DNA of 64,000 bases, from contig NZ_CP151726.1 of the NCBI RefSeq assembly GCF_038443385.1, positions 8,370,001-8,434,000 on the forward strand. Reading direction: 5' to 3'. The stretch is from Stieleria varia. Lineage in GTDB: Bacteria > Planctomycetota > Planctomycetia > Pirellulales > Pirellulaceae. The stretch's first letter is position 1, and the number at the start of each line of letters is the position of its first letter. Of this stretch, positions 16,416 to 25,918 are shown piece after piece. The translations under genes and the position numbers were made by a program. The notes under the pieces are model-generated. The model ran no database searches. It saw only the letters and a list, made by a program, of their open reading frames with translations, and had not been told where the DNA came from.

Positions 16416-17372
16416 GTGACCTCCATCGTTTCGCTTGCCGACCTCAACGCGCCGGCGGTCGACTCGGTCCTGCAGGGCGGCGTCATCAGCATCGGCAATT
16501 TTGACGGCGTCCACCGCGGCCACGCCCTGCTGTTGCGTGAGGTGCGACGCCAAGCGGACAAGCGAGGATGTCCGGCGGTTGCCGTCACGCTGTTTCCCCA
16601 CCCGGCGGTGCTGCTGCGTCCTGAATCGGCCCCGCCACGGTTGACGTGGTTGGAACGGCGAGCCGAACGCATGCACGCGTTGGGGATTGACCAGTTGATT
16701 ATCTGCGAAACGACCAGCGAACTGCTGAGCCTGACCGCGGAGTCATTCTTTGAACTGCTGGCCATCCAACACATGGGGGCCAGCGGGATCGTGGAAGGCC
16801 CAAACTTTTATTTCGGGCGGGACCGTGCGGGCGACATCAACACGCTGGGCGAGTTGTGCCAACGCAGCGGCATCGAATTGTCGGTCGTCACCGGTTTTCG
16901 CAAAGGACACGAGTTGGTCAGCAGCACGCGGATTCGCGACGCGTTGAACCGCGGCAATGTGCACCTGGCGTGTGACATGCTGGGCGATGCACACAGGATC
17001 CGGGGGCGTGTCGTGGCGGGCGACGGACGCGGCCGAACGCTCGGGTTTCCGACCGCGAACTTGGATCAGATCGATGTCGTCGTGCCCGCGCCCGGCGTTT
17101 ATGCAGGCTGGGCGATGATCGACGGCGGCTTGATTCGCCAAGCCGCCGCGATTCACGTCGGCCAAAGCCCGACCTTTGACAGCGGCGAAAACGGCAAAGT
17201 GGAAGTCCACCTGTTGGATCACAACGGCGACTTGTACGGACACGAGCTTTACGTCGATTTCGTCGCGCGAGTGCGTGACGTCGCCCGATTCGAATCGGGC
17301 GAGCAACTTACGCAGCAACTTCACCAGGACGTGGACCGCGTCCGAAAACTACTACGAAAGAGTCATTCATGA
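16416..17372 (+). CDS. ribF: Bifunctional riboflavin kinase / FAD synthetase
   Basis: Phosphorylates riboflavin to FMN and adenylylates FMN to FAD. The 318-residue protein begins with GTG. The N-terminal FAD synthetase half has SIGNFDGVHRGH near 26-37 and the later GFRKGHELVSSTRIRDAL near 160-177. The C-terminal riboflavin kinase half has GDGRGRTLGFPTANL near 201-215, which carries the GFPTAN motif, and VYAGWA near 227. Domain order and length are normal for bacterial RibF. Its TGA overlaps the ATG of the DHH gene, so the two are translationally linked. nnrD lies 82 bp upstream; the set larB-nnrD-ribF suggests a cofactor-themed operon. Confidence 0.95.
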   Translation: MTSIVSLADLNAPAVDSVLQGGVISIGNFDGVHRGHALLLREVRRQADKRGCPAVAVTLFPHPAVLLRPESAPPRLTWLERRAERMHALGIDQLIICETTSELLSLTAESFFELLAIQHMGASGIVEGPNFYFGRDRAGDINTLGELCQRSGIELSVVTGFRKGHELVSSTRIRDALNRGNVHLACDMLGDAHRIRGRVVAGDGRGRTLGFPTANLDQIDVVVPAPGVYAGWAMIDGGLIRQAAAIHVGQSPTFDSGENGKVEVHLLDHNGDLYGHELYVDFVARVRDVARFESGEQLTQQLHQDVDRVRKLLRKSHS

Positions 17373-18370
17373 GCGTCAATTGGAAAGCCTTTGTCGACCA
17401 GATCAGCCACTATCAGTCCTTTGTGCTGGTCAGCCACATCCGCCCCGACTGTGACGCTCTGGGCAGCGAACTGGGGATGGCCTACGTGCTGCGTCAGATC
17501 GGCAAGGACGTTCGTATCATCAACGCGCACCGTACTCCGCCTGCCCTGCAATTCTTGGATCCGGCGGGCAACATCGAAGTCCTTGGTGATGATGTGGAGG
17601 CCGAAGACATCTCGCCCGACTGCATCATGATCCTGGACACCAGCGCGTGGGCTCAACTGGGCGACATGGGCGACGTCATTCGCGCCGCATCGTGTGACAA
17701 GATGGTCCTGGACCACCATGTCGGTGAAGACGCCCTCGGGGCGACGATGTACAAGGATTATCAAGCCGAAGCCACAGGGCACTTGGTCGTCCAAGCCGCG
17801 GACGCACTGAAAGTACCGTTGGCTCGGCAGATGGCCGGAGCACTGTTCGCCGCCATCGCAACCGACACCGGCTGGTTCCGTTTCGGCAGCGTGACTCCGG
17901 AAACCTATCGTGTCGTTGCCCGATTGATCGAAGCCGGTGTTGTGCCCAGCGAGATCTATGGCGATCTCTACGAGCGTGACACACTGGGACGCCTGAAACT
18001 GCGCGGCCTGATCCTTTCACGAACACAGAGCGAAGTCGGCGGTGCCTTGATGCACACCTATGTCGAAAAGGAAGATTTCGAAGCCGTCGGAGCACTCCCC
18101 AGCGATACCGAAGACGCGATCAACCTGACGCTCGCGGTGGAGAACACCAAAGCCGCCGTGATCTTTGTCGGCCAGATTCGAGGCGGATTCAAGCTGAGTT
18201 TCAGGAGCCGCTGCGCGATGGACTGCAACGAGATCGCAAGGCAGTTCGGTGGCGGTGGACACAAAGCCGCCGCGGGTGCCTTTCAAGAAGGCACGCTGGC
18301 GGATGTCAAAGCTCGCGTGTTGCCGGTCGTGATCGCAGCAGTCGAGAAAGCGATGCAGCAGGAAGGCTGA
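17369..18370 (+). CDS. DHH/DHHA1 phosphoesterase, NrnA-like
   Basis: Probable nanoRNase and/or 3'-phosphoadenosine 5'-phosphate phosphatase of the NrnA type, degrading very short RNAs with metal help. The 333-residue protein has HIRPDCDALGSELG near 24-37 (the DHH-type metal site), LDTSAW near 89, LDHHVGED near 113-120 and DTDTGWFRFG-like residues near 167-177. The C-terminal DHHA1 domain has GGGHKAAAGAF near 293-303, which binds the nucleic acid end. Length suits NrnA. The ATG overlaps the ribF TGA by 4 bp, indicating coupled translation. It converges with a secreted-protein gene with only 2 bp between stop codons. A cyclic dinucleotide phosphodiesterase role is an alternative. Confidence 0.85.
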   Translation: MSVNWKAFVDQISHYQSFVLVSHIRPDCDALGSELGMAYVLRQIGKDVRIINAHRTPPALQFLDPAGNIEVLGDDVEAEDISPDCIMILDTSAWAQLGDMGDVIRAASCDKMVLDHHVGEDALGATMYKDYQAEATGHLVVQAADALKVPLARQMAGALFAAIATDTGWFRFGSVTPETYRVVARLIEAGVVPSEIYGDLYERDTLGRLKLRGLILSRTQSEVGGALMHTYVEKEDFEAVGALPSDTEDAINLTLAVENTKAAVIFVGQIRGGFKLSFRSRCAMDCNEIARQFGGGGHKAAAGAFQEGTLADVKARVLPVVIAAVEKAMQQEG

Positions 18371-18372
18371 GG

Positions 18373-20406
18373 TTACTTCAAGACAAAGCCCGTGAGCGTC
18401 CAGCCGTCAGCGGTCTTTTCCCAGAAACTGCCACCGTTGCGCAAGTACTTTTCAATCTTTGCCAGCGGCGGCAACGTGCTCCAATCGATTGGCTCACCTT
18501 TGTTGCCGTCCGCATCGGCGGCTTCGTCCATTCGCTGCAACAGCTTCGCCAACATCGAGTCGCCTTCCTGCAATTGATTGGTGCGGAGCAACTCCCATCG
18601 AGAACGGAAGGCGATCCGAGTGCGTGTGATGCGATCCAAAGCGATTTCGTTGACCCCAAGCTTTTTCTTCTCCTGCGAGACTTCCTCCACGTCAGCCTGT
18701 TTCCACATGCCATCAGCTTTGCCCGCGGCGATACGCTGAGCGACGTCGACGAGGAAGTCGGAATGACTGGAAAATAGGAGGTAAGCCGAGCCGTCAGCGG
18801 CCTTCGGTTCGGCCACGCCGATGGCCCAGTGGTTCAACAACGGAGCAGCATCTTCATCGTCAAAGTCTTCGCCCAACCCAAACTCTGCCAGCTCCAGATC
18901 GACATCCAAGTCCTCGTCAGACGAATCACGCTGGACTTGCCAAACATCCAATTCAGCCACGTCCAACTTTGTCGCATCGGGCTCCACTTCCATCGCCTTG
19001 CGAATCACATTCTTGACCGACGCCGCATCGGTCAACCGCATGGCGACCAACATGCGATCGGAGTCCGGTCCGGCCGGCTCCGTGTTGTCGGTCAGGAAGA
19101 TCAACTCATCGTCCAAATGCGGCAGAAAGTTTTTGGCAATGTCGATCTGAGGTCCTTCCGGATCGTTCTTGATGCCCTCAATCATTTCGCGAAAGATTTC
19201 GTCATCCACGGCGTCGTTGATCATTGGCTCGGACGCCCAAAAGGCTTCCTCCATTTTCCAATTCAATCGTGTGAAGGACCCGACCGTTGCTGGAATCCAT
19301 CCCGGGGATTCTTCGTAGGGTGTGTTGAACATCTGCAACATCTGCGCTGCTTTGGTAAACTCGCCCGGTGCCAAGATCAAGCCGCGATGCAGTATGTCAA
19401 ACTGATCACCGGCCACGACTCCGACACCACCGATGGCTTCGACAACCTCAAAACCTTGTCGCTCCAGTAGAGCCAGCACATCGAGTTGATTGCCACGATC
19501 GTACTCAAAGACCTCACGAAGAATGCGTCCCATCGCGAACGGGCGGGCGAACCACTCCCAGCAGACCACACCGGTCTTGTCATCTGTCTTTTCGATCGCT
19601 GCTTGGGATTGCTCCAGTACCTTCTGATAATCGGGCAATTGCGAAAGCGGCTTCACGGTGGATTTCCCGGCTACCACGTCGAGCACGTTTTGCACAACCG
19701 TGTCGCGGTCTGCAGCAATGATGCGTGTTTTGTTCCATGATAACGCGACTTGATCGACTTTGAGTTGCCCAGGCTTGGGCTTGGTCGTGTACACGCGGAT
19801 GACTTCGCCGCCGTACTGGACGTCCTTGCGAACCGCATCACCGGCTTTCAGATCGCGATCAATCTTTTCCACCGCCGCTGCGACTTCCTGGTCTTTTCCG
19901 CGCACGTCAGCGATCACGCACGCAGCGTAGGGACGACGCTTGTCTTGATCAAACGGCAACCACGCAAAGGCGACTTCACCGGACGCGATGTCGTAGAGAT
20001 CGTTGGGCCGCAGACCGATGGGGCTTTCGACGGCATCGAGCAAGTTTTCAGCACGCTTACGCTGCGCTTCGATGAAAGGCTGCATCGCTTCATCGTCAAC
20101 CAGTTTCCCGAACTGAGTCTTTTTCCATGCGTCACAGAAGGTCGGCAGATTGGGCACACGCACGATGCCTGCCGTCGATTCGGGCAACAAGTCGACTGCA
20201 TCGATGTACGCGACCTGCGCGTCGGCCTGCTGCGTACCGTCCTGGCCAGTTGCTGACTCCGCCCCAAGACCGAGCCCGATCAGGCAGACAATCCAGGAGG
20301 CAACGATCCCTCTGGCACGAGACAACCTCGTTGCTCGGCGTGAACGCTCCGGGCGAGCGCAGGAGGGGATTTCAGATGACGACGTCAATTTGTATTGTGA
20401 TGGCAT
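18373..20406 (-). CDS. Secreted planctomycete protein, DUF3352-like
   Basis: A 677-residue protein with no recognised catalytic motif. The start at 20406 is chosen because a basic N-region and a hydrophobic segment (GIVASWIVCLIGLGLGAESATG, about residues 32-53) then act as a signal peptide; the longer reading from 20463 adds unlikely residues. The mature part starts near LLPESTAGIVRVPNLPTF, a pattern shared by large secreted planctomycete proteins in which a surface value is measured at the start of repeated units. An acidic stretch near 510-535 (DEDLDVDLELAEFGLGEDFDDEDAA) stands out. The protein at 45102-47342 has a similar layout. It diverges from purB. Function unknown; periplasmic or outer-surface location is inferred from the signal peptide. 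Confidence 0.65.
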   Translation of the reverse strand: MPSQYKLTSSSEIPSCARPERSRRATRLSRARGIVASWIVCLIGLGLGAESATGQDGTQQADAQVAYIDAVDLLPESTAGIVRVPNLPTFCDAWKKTQFGKLVDDEAMQPFIEAQRKRAENLLDAVESPIGLRPNDLYDIASGEVAFAWLPFDQDKRRPYAACVIADVRGKDQEVAAAVEKIDRDLKAGDAVRKDVQYGGEVIRVYTTKPKPGQLKVDQVALSWNKTRIIAADRDTVVQNVLDVVAGKSTVKPLSQLPDYQKVLEQSQAAIEKTDDKTGVVCWEWFARPFAMGRILREVFEYDRGNQLDVLALLERQGFEVVEAIGGVGVVAGDQFDILHRGLILAPGEFTKAAQMLQMFNTPYEESPGWIPATVGSFTRLNWKMEEAFWASEPMINDAVDDEIFREMIEGIKNDPEGPQIDIAKNFLPHLDDELIFLTDNTEPAGPDSDRMLVAMRLTDAASVKNVIRKAMEVEPDATKLDVAELDVWQVQRDSSDEDLDVDLELAEFGLGEDFDDEDAAPLLNHWAIGVAEPKAADGSAYLLFSSHSDFLVDVAQRIAAGKADGMWKQADVEEVSQEKKKLGVNEIALDRITRTRIAFRSRWELLRTNQLQEGDSMLAKLLQRMDEAADADGNKGEPIDWSTLPPLAKIEKYLRNGGSFWEKTADGWTLTGFVLK

Positions 20407-20632
20407 AAATTTACTTTTCGGCAACAACCAACACTCAAGCGTCGGATGGTTGAAAAAAGGCATTCCAAGTCCGGTCTGGATTGGCCTCTGGGGAAGTGAG
20501 ACCCATTAGTGGGATCAGGCAAGATCTACCGTCAAGCACAGCTTGTCAAATAGGCCGAATTGCCCAACCAAACTCAGGCTGTATGTTATCGCACTCGATT
20601 CGACCCCGAAACGCCGCCTCGAATGACAGCCC

Positions 20633-22069
20633 ATGTCCGACTTTGAATCCACTCCTTACCAAAACCCCCTCATTGAGCGATACAGCTCCCGCGAAATGGC
20701 CCATTGGTGGGGCCCTGAGCGACGATTCCAGACCTGGAGAAGCCTCTGGATCGCCCTGGCGGAAAGCGAAAAAGAGCTCGGTTTGCCGATTTCTGACACC
20801 CAGATCGAACAATTGAAGGCATTTCGGGAGAATTTGAACCTCGACGTCGCCGCAGAATATGAGCGAATTCGACGCCATGACGTGATGGCGCACGTGGAAG
20901 CCTATGGCGACCAATGCCCCGATGCCAAGCCGATCATTCACCTGGGTGCGACGAGCTGTTTCGTTACCGACAACGCAGATTTGGTGCTGATTCGTGGTGC
21001 GTTGGAGCTTGTCGCCCGACGATTGGCCGGCACGATCGACGCCCTGGGAACCTTTGCGGCCCAGCACCGTGCCCTGCCCTGCCTCGGATTTACGCACCTG
21101 CAACCCGCTCAACCGACGACGGTCGGCAAACGATGCTGCCTGTGGGCCTACGATTTGGTGCTGGATCTGCACGAAATCGAACACCGCTTGGAACAATTGC
21201 GGGCCCGGAGCGCCAAGGGGACCACGGGCACCCAAGCCAGTTTCCTGCAACTCTTTGGCGGGGACCACGAAAAGGTCCTGCAGCTTGAGAAAAAAGTCTC
21301 CGAAAAACTTGGCTTTTCCGATTCCTACGCCGTCACCGGGCAGACTTATCCTCGCAAAGTCGACTCGCAGATTCTTGACGCGCTGAGTGGCGTCAGCCAA
21401 TCGCTACACAAAATCGCCACGGACATTCGTCTGCTGGCCAACCGCAAGGAAATCGAAGAACCGATCGAGAAGCATCAGATCGGCAGCTCGGCGATGCCCT
21501 ACAAACGCAATCCGATGCGAAGCGAACGGATCTGCGCGTTGACTCGCTACGTCATCAGCTTGCAGAGCAGTCCCGCCATGACGGCGGCGACTCAGTGGAT
21601 GGAACGCACGCTGGACGACAGCGCCAATCGACGACTCGTCATCCCACAAGCTTTCCTGGCCGTGGACGCCTCACTGGTGTTGATGCAAAACATTGCCAGC
21701 GGTTTCGAAGTCTACCCCAAGACGATTGAGTACAACTTGGCAAAAGAACTGCCGTACATGGAAACCGAAAACATCATGATGAAAGCCGTCGCGGCGGGCG
21801 GTGACCGTCAAGAGCTGCACGAACGCATCCGTGTGCACAGCCGCGAAGTCGCCCAGCGGGTCAACGCGGAGGGCAAACCCAACGACATGATCGAACGATT
21901 AAAGAACGACGCGGCTTTCTCGGCGGTCGAGTTTGATACCGAGATCGACCCGATGGATTTCGTGGGTCGATCACCACAACAAGTCGACCAGTTCATCGCA
22001 GAACACGTCGACCCCATTCGAGTCCGCTACGGCGGCAAATCCGACTTGAGTGTCGAAGTCAACGTGTGA
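20633..22069 (+). CDS. purB: Adenylosuccinate lyase
   Basis: Acts twice in purine synthesis, splitting fumarate from SAICAR and from adenylosuccinate. The 478-residue protein belongs to the fumarase/aspartase superfamily. It has [14 protein letters not shown] near 82-95, [15 protein letters not shown] near 103-117, [14 protein letters not shown] near 156-169 and the signature [15 protein letters not shown] near 284-298 with the catalytic flexible loop. It starts [14 protein letters not shown], close to eukaryote-type and clade-specific purB forms. It is a single gene, divergent from the secreted-protein gene and convergent with ppk1 across a 47-bp gap that holds a palindrome. Confidence 0.95.
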   Translation: MSDFESTPYQNPLIERYSSREMAHWWGPERRFQTWRSLWIALAESEKELGLPISDTQIEQLKAFRENLNLDVAAEYERIRRHDVMAHVEAYGDQCPDAKPIIHLGATSCFVTDNADLVLIRGALELVARRLAGTIDALGTFAAQHRALPCLGFTHLQPAQPTTVGKRCCLWAYDLVLDLHEIEHRLEQLRARSAKGTTGTQASFLQLFGGDHEKVLQLEKKVSEKLGFSDSYAVTGQTYPRKVDSQILDALSGVSQSLHKIATDIRLLANRKEIEEPIEKHQIGSSAMPYKRNPMRSERICALTRYVISLQSSPAMTAATQWMERTLDDSANRRLVIPQAFLAVDASLVLMQNIASGFEVYPKTIEYNLAKELPYMETENIMMKAVAAGGDRQELHERIRVHSREVAQRVNAEGKPNDMIERLKNDAAFSAVEFDTEIDPMDFVGRSPQQVDQFIAEHVDPIRVRYGGKSDLSVEVNV

Positions 22070-22100
22070 CCTGAACTGGTGTACCGGATTGGTCTGGCTG

Positions 22101-22118
22101 AAGCCGGTGCACCGGCTT
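22101..22118. terminator. Palindrome between convergent purB and ppk1
   Basis: AAGCCGGTGCACCGGCTT is a perfect 18-bp palindrome 31 bp after the purB stop, touching the ppk1 stop codon. It would form a stem in both transcripts and may act as a bidirectional terminator; no clear T-run follows on either strand. Confidence 0.5.
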
Positions 22119-24432
22119 ATGAGTCTTGGGCTTGATGTGTTTCGAAAGTCGTTCGGCGGTTCATCTCAGCTTCCCTGAACGCCTTGGTGATCTCGTCATA
22201 CAACACTCGTTGCGAACGCACTCGCTCAACTTTTCCGCTGACTGATCGTTTTTTGTAGCTGCCATCCTGCTGCATTTTCCAGCAGTGTGTGTTGTCGCGA
22301 AAATATGTCTTCAGCGTTTCCAACAGCCGCTCACGACACGTCGGATCGTTCACCGGTATGAGCAATTCGATTCTGCGATCCAGGTTCCTGGGCATCCAAT
22401 CCGCACTGCTGATCAAGACCTGCTCGTCGCCTCCGTGACGGAAATACAGGACTCTGGCATGCTCTAAAAATCGGTCGACGATCGAGTAGACTTCGATCGT
22501 TTCGCTCAAACCCTCGACGCCCGGTTTCAAACAACAGACGCCGCGAATGTTCAGACGGATGCGAACACCGGCTTGGCTGGCCCGGTACAACGCGTCAATG
22601 ACTTTGGGATCGGCCAACGCGTTGAGCTTGGCAATGATCTCCCCTTTTTGTCCCTGTCTGGCCCGCTCCGTCTCTCCTTCGATCAACTCCATCACTCGAT
22701 TGCGCAGCGTGGTGGGTGCGGAAGACAACTCACGCAACTGGCGAGGCTGGCTGGCCCCTGTGACGGCGTTGAAAAACGCTGAAGCATCGGCCCCCAATAC
22801 ATCGTCGCACGTGAACAGTGATACGTCACTGTACAAGTTCGCCGTGACTTCGTTGTAGTTCCCGGTACCGAAATGGACGTATCGCACAATCCCCTGAGGT
22901 TCACGCCGCACGATGATGCAAACCTTTGCGTGCGTTTTCAAACCGCGAACGCCGTAGATGACTTGAACCCCGGCACGCTCCATTTCCCGCGCCCACTCAA
23001 TGTTGCGAGCTTCGTCAAATCGCGCTTTCAACTCCACAATGGCTGAGACGTATTTGCCGTTCTCTGCGGCGCGTTCCAAGGCGGCCACAATCGGGCTCTT
23101 TTTGCTCGTGCGATACAAAACTTGCTTGATCGCCAGCACATCAGGGTCCACGGCGGCTTCTTCGATCAAGCGAACGACGGAATCGAATCGTTCATAGGGA
23201 TGAACCAGTAACAGGTCCCCCGCCGCGATCGTCGAAAACATCGGCTCGGCGGCATCAATCCGCGGATTGGGAACCGCCGGCCAATTGGGATCCCGCAACG
23301 CTTCGAAACCATCCAGTCCGTGCAGTGCAAACAGGTACGTCAGGTCGAGCGGTCCATCAATGGGGAACAAGTCATCGTCGCCCAAGCTCAATGCCTCGCG
23401 GAGAAACGCGATCATTTCAGGACTCGCCGTCGCACTGTACTCCAAACGTACTGCGCCCGAGTAACGTCGGCCTTCCAAGACCTCTTCCATTCCGCCGAGC
23501 AAGTCAGCGGCTTCATCCTCACGCAGTTGTATGTCCGCATTGCGGGTCAAGCGAAAGGGAACACACTCCACGACATCACGTCCGGGAAAGAATTCCTTGG
23601 CGTGATGCATCACCAAGTCTTCCAACAAAACATAGTTGTGAGCGGATTCTGAGCCATCGAGATCGCCGGGCAATGGCACGACGCGAGAGATGGACTTGCC
23701 CAACGGGATCACGGCGTAGTCCCACTCGTCGTCCGCCGCATCGGTTTCATCGGCCTTCTGGCCTGCCCGTAGATGCTCAGGAACCAAATTGCCTGTTCCA
23801 CCGGCCACCATTCGCACACAAACTTGCAGTCCCAAACCCTGCAACAGTGGAAACGACCAGTCGATGGCGACGCTCTGCGGCGAGAGAACATTGACGATGT
23901 CGGTGTGAAAACGAGCTTCGGCGGCATCGGCGATGTTCTCACTGCACTGACTCAGATCGACATGACGAATCCCAAAATCACTGAGTTGCGGCTGGACATC
24001 TTCTCTCAGCAAACGGTACTGACGTTTTACGATCGAATGTGCTTTCTTGGCGATCCAGTGCAGTTGCTGAGTCACGGTCAAACCGACCGGATCGACAACC
24101 GACTTGTTCTGCTGTTTCTGCAATCGCAGACCACCGACGCGAACCATCATGAATTCATCGAGATTAGAACTCGTGATGGCGAGGAATTTGGCTCGTTCCA
24201 ATATGGGCAACGATTCGTTCGCGGCTTGCTCCAACACCCGCTGATTAAATTCCAACCAGCTCAGCTCTCGATTGATGAATCGATCGACCGGCAATGCCTC
24301 GAACTCTTTCTCCGCCGCGCGTTTTTCACCGACTCCCTTGTGAATGGATTTCTTTGCAGAGGAAGCCTCATCTACCAGTTTTTTCTCGACAGCGGGTGCT
24401 TTCGATGACTTCGTCTTAGCTTTTTTTGCCAC
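22117..24432 (-). CDS. ppk1: Polyphosphate kinase 1
   Basis: Membrane-associated enzyme that builds inorganic polyphosphate from ATP reversibly. The 771-residue protein has a Lys/Ala-rich N-terminal extension of about 45 residues, then RFINRELSWLEFNQRVLEQA near 51-70, the PPK1 N-domain start. HPYERFDSVVRLIEEAA lies near 408. The phosphorylated His is expected at H501 in KTHAKVCIIVRRE. YVHFGTGNYNE follows near 518, and the C-terminal catalytic part has SSADWMPRNLDRRIE near 688. Usual PPK1 length is about 690, so the surplus is the basic N-tail. No ppx gene is nearby. The gene is on the minus strand, 87 bp downstream of the cytochrome/DUF2231 gene in transcription order. Confidence 0.95.
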   Translation of the reverse strand: MAKKAKTKSSKAPAVEKKLVDEASSAKKSIHKGVGEKRAAEKEFEALPVDRFINRELSWLEFNQRVLEQAANESLPILERAKFLAITSSNLDEFMMVRVGGLRLQKQQNKSVVDPVGLTVTQQLHWIAKKAHSIVKRQYRLLREDVQPQLSDFGIRHVDLSQCSENIADAAEARFHTDIVNVLSPQSVAIDWSFPLLQGLGLQVCVRMVAGGTGNLVPEHLRAGQKADETDAADDEWDYAVIPLGKSISRVVPLPGDLDGSESAHNYVLLEDLVMHHAKEFFPGRDVVECVPFRLTRNADIQLREDEAADLLGGMEEVLEGRRYSGAVRLEYSATASPEMIAFLREALSLGDDDLFPIDGPLDLTYLFALHGLDGFEALRDPNWPAVPNPRIDAAEPMFSTIAAGDLLLVHPYERFDSVVRLIEEAAVDPDVLAIKQVLYRTSKKSPIVAALERAAENGKYVSAIVELKARFDEARNIEWAREMERAGVQVIYGVRGLKTHAKVCIIVRREPQGIVRYVHFGTGNYNEVTANLYSDVSLFTCDDVLGADASAFFNAVTGASQPRQLRELSSAPTTLRNRVMELIEGETERARQGQKGEIIAKLNALADPKVIDALYRASQAGVRIRLNIRGVCCLKPGVEGLSETIEVYSIVDRFLEHARVLYFRHGGDEQVLISSADWMPRNLDRRIELLIPVNDPTCRERLLETLKTYFRDNTHCWKMQQDGSYKKRSVSGKVERVRSQRVLYDEITKAFREAEMNRRTTFETHQAQDS

Positions 24433-24519
24433 AGCGTTTTGGCTTTCAGATCCAGGCGAAAAATATCACGTCAAACAAATCAGGCAAAAAAAACGAAAAC
24501 GCATTCTTGTGGATGCAGT

Positions 24520-25593
24520 TTAGGCGTCGCCTGAGGGTACCGCATCGGGATCAACAGTGGTGTCCGCTTCGGTGGCGTCCGCTTCACTGGTGTCTGCTTC
24601 GGTGGGCGGGACCTTTTCTTCCGAAGAACCGCCGGTCAAGACGTTGAACGCGCGAGTGTAGAAATCCTTGCCGTAACTCAGCTCGCCACCTTGGTGCCCC
24701 ACGGCACCGATCATACCGGCCAGCACGACCAATCCGATCTTCCAAACCCGAGTCAGACCATCGTTCTTTTTCTTCAGCGACATCAAGGCGATCACCGCAA
24801 AGACAGTCGCCAACACGGCAACGATCACGCCACTCCAGCGATGCCAGAAGACTTCACTGTCAAAGTCCACCTTGGTCCACGAACCGTAGCCCTGTTCGGT
24901 GGCGAACGACAGACCCATCAATGTTGCGCCGATTGCGGCCGGAGCCCCCAACAACAAACAGGCCAACGGTATCTGAGTGCCCAGCGTCGGCCACTTGAGC
25001 CCCACGATGACGAACAGACCGCCGAGGGACAGCAAAGCAATCGGGAAGTGGACCGCTGCGGGGTGAAAGTATCCCTGAAATCCCCAAAGCCGTCCGACCA
25101 CCGACCTCGCAACTTCGGGCTTTGGCTCCACTACCGCCTCATGCCCCTCCACTCCCGGCTCTCCGACGATCACACCCTCCGGCCAATTCGCGCCTTCGGC
25201 GATCCACAGGTGAACCAAAGACAGCTCAGCAGCAGAAAGCGGTCCTCCCTTGGATGGCGGCGGCATCATCAAATCAGGATCATCCGTCGTCATGTATTCG
25301 ACAAACATCGCGCTCGACTCCACGTCGCCTGGCTCGACATACGCCATGACCGTGTCCAGTTCATCGATGCGAAAATCGCTCTTGGCTTCTTTGGGGCCGT
25401 GACATTCAAGGCAATGTTTTTGAAATATCGGCACGATGTCACGCTCAAAGTTCACCATTCGTCCGTCCGGATCTCGCGGAGATCGGACTTCTTGGGCGGA
25501 AACGAGGGCAACGAAGGACAAGAACAGAGTCATCGCCATCACGGCGGGCAGGAGGACGCGATGGAAGGCCAGAAGGTGGGATCGTGTGTACAT
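24520..25593 (-). CDS. Planctomycete cytochrome c fused to DUF2231 membrane domain
   Basis: A 357-residue secreted or membrane protein. A signal peptide occupies the first 33 residues (hydrophobic stretch ending ALVSAQ). Residues about 45-130 carry a c-type cytochrome: the heme site CLECH near 62-66 follows FERDIVPIFQKH, and LMMPPPSKGGPLS near 104 supplies the likely axial Met, as in planctomycete cytochrome C domains. From about 167, GYFHPAAVHFPIALLSLGG begins a DUF2231 domain with four hydrophobic helices reaching residue about 310. The tail repeats acidic EADT/SEADATEADT groups. DUF2231 modules often sit with cytochromes, so it may pass electrons at the membrane; the partner is unknown. 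Confidence 0.82.
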   Translation of the reverse strand: MYTRSHLLAFHRVLLPAVMAMTLFLSFVALVSAQEVRSPRDPDGRMVNFERDIVPIFQKHCLECHGPKEAKSDFRIDELDTVMAYVEPGDVESSAMFVEYMTTDDPDLMMPPPSKGGPLSAAELSLVHLWIAEGANWPEGVIVGEPGVEGHEAVVEPKPEVARSVVGRLWGFQGYFHPAAVHFPIALLSLGGLFVIVGLKWPTLGTQIPLACLLLGAPAAIGATLMGLSFATEQGYGSWTKVDFDSEVFWHRWSGVIVAVLATVFAVIALMSLKKKNDGLTRVWKIGLVVLAGMIGAVGHQGGELSYGKDFYTRAFNVLTGGSSEEKVPPTEADTSEADATEADTTVDPDAVPSGDA

Positions 25594-25698
25594 CGGTGGG
25601 CCAAGGGGGGGAGAGTGATTTGCTCAACACGCTTGCACCCATTGTCGGTGACATCCTCATTCGTTTCCAGTGCCGATGGATAGCGAACCGCCAGGAAT

Positions 25699-25726
25699 GT
25701 ACGTCAGCCTGGAAAGGCTGACGTAC
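25699..25726. repeat. Palindromic repeat, GTACGTCAGCCT family, locus 2
   Basis: GTACGTCAGCCT, then GGAA, then AGGCTGACGTAC: a perfect 12-bp stem with a four-base loop. It is the simplest copy of the element found in arrays at 2328-2420 and 43595-43703. Confidence 0.93.
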
Positions 25727-25753
25727 GCGCGGGCCCCCTCGCCCGGATGATTC

Positions 25754-25827
25754 ATCAGCCGGCACGCGATAGCGTCCGGTTCCCGATTCCAGGCGTGAGA
25801 ACCGGACGCTATCGCGTGCCGGCTGAT
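25754..25827. repeat. Perfect 27-bp inverted repeat (ATCAGCCGGCACGCG family)
   Basis: Arms 25754-25780 and 25801-25827 are exact reverse complements around a 20-base loop. The upstream flank GGATGATTCATCAGCC recurs at 28536-28551, followed there by a diverged version of the same element. Confidence 0.92.
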
Positions 25828-25918
25828 AGGCGCAGCCTGTTTTCGTGCCAATCCGCGCAAGCCGTTTCATGCAAACGCATTGCGAAGACTGTAGTGAGCC
25901 AGCGCGAATGATCCGCGC

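Larger units (their letters stand above)
25594..25918. other. Spacer with two palindromic elements
   Basis: A 325-bp gap between two minus-strand genes. It contains one copy of the GTACGTCAGCCT palindrome (25699-25726) and a perfect 27-bp inverted repeat (25754-25827). No open frame here has a recognisable start or family. The promoter of the cytochrome/DUF2231 gene should lie in the part next to 25593. Confidence 0.7.

Noticed and set aside
18829-19470. A long + strand open frame (213 codons) opposite the secreted-protein gene
   Set aside because: It is antisense to a well-supported signal-peptide protein, and its Arg/His-rich composition is typical of a shadow frame.
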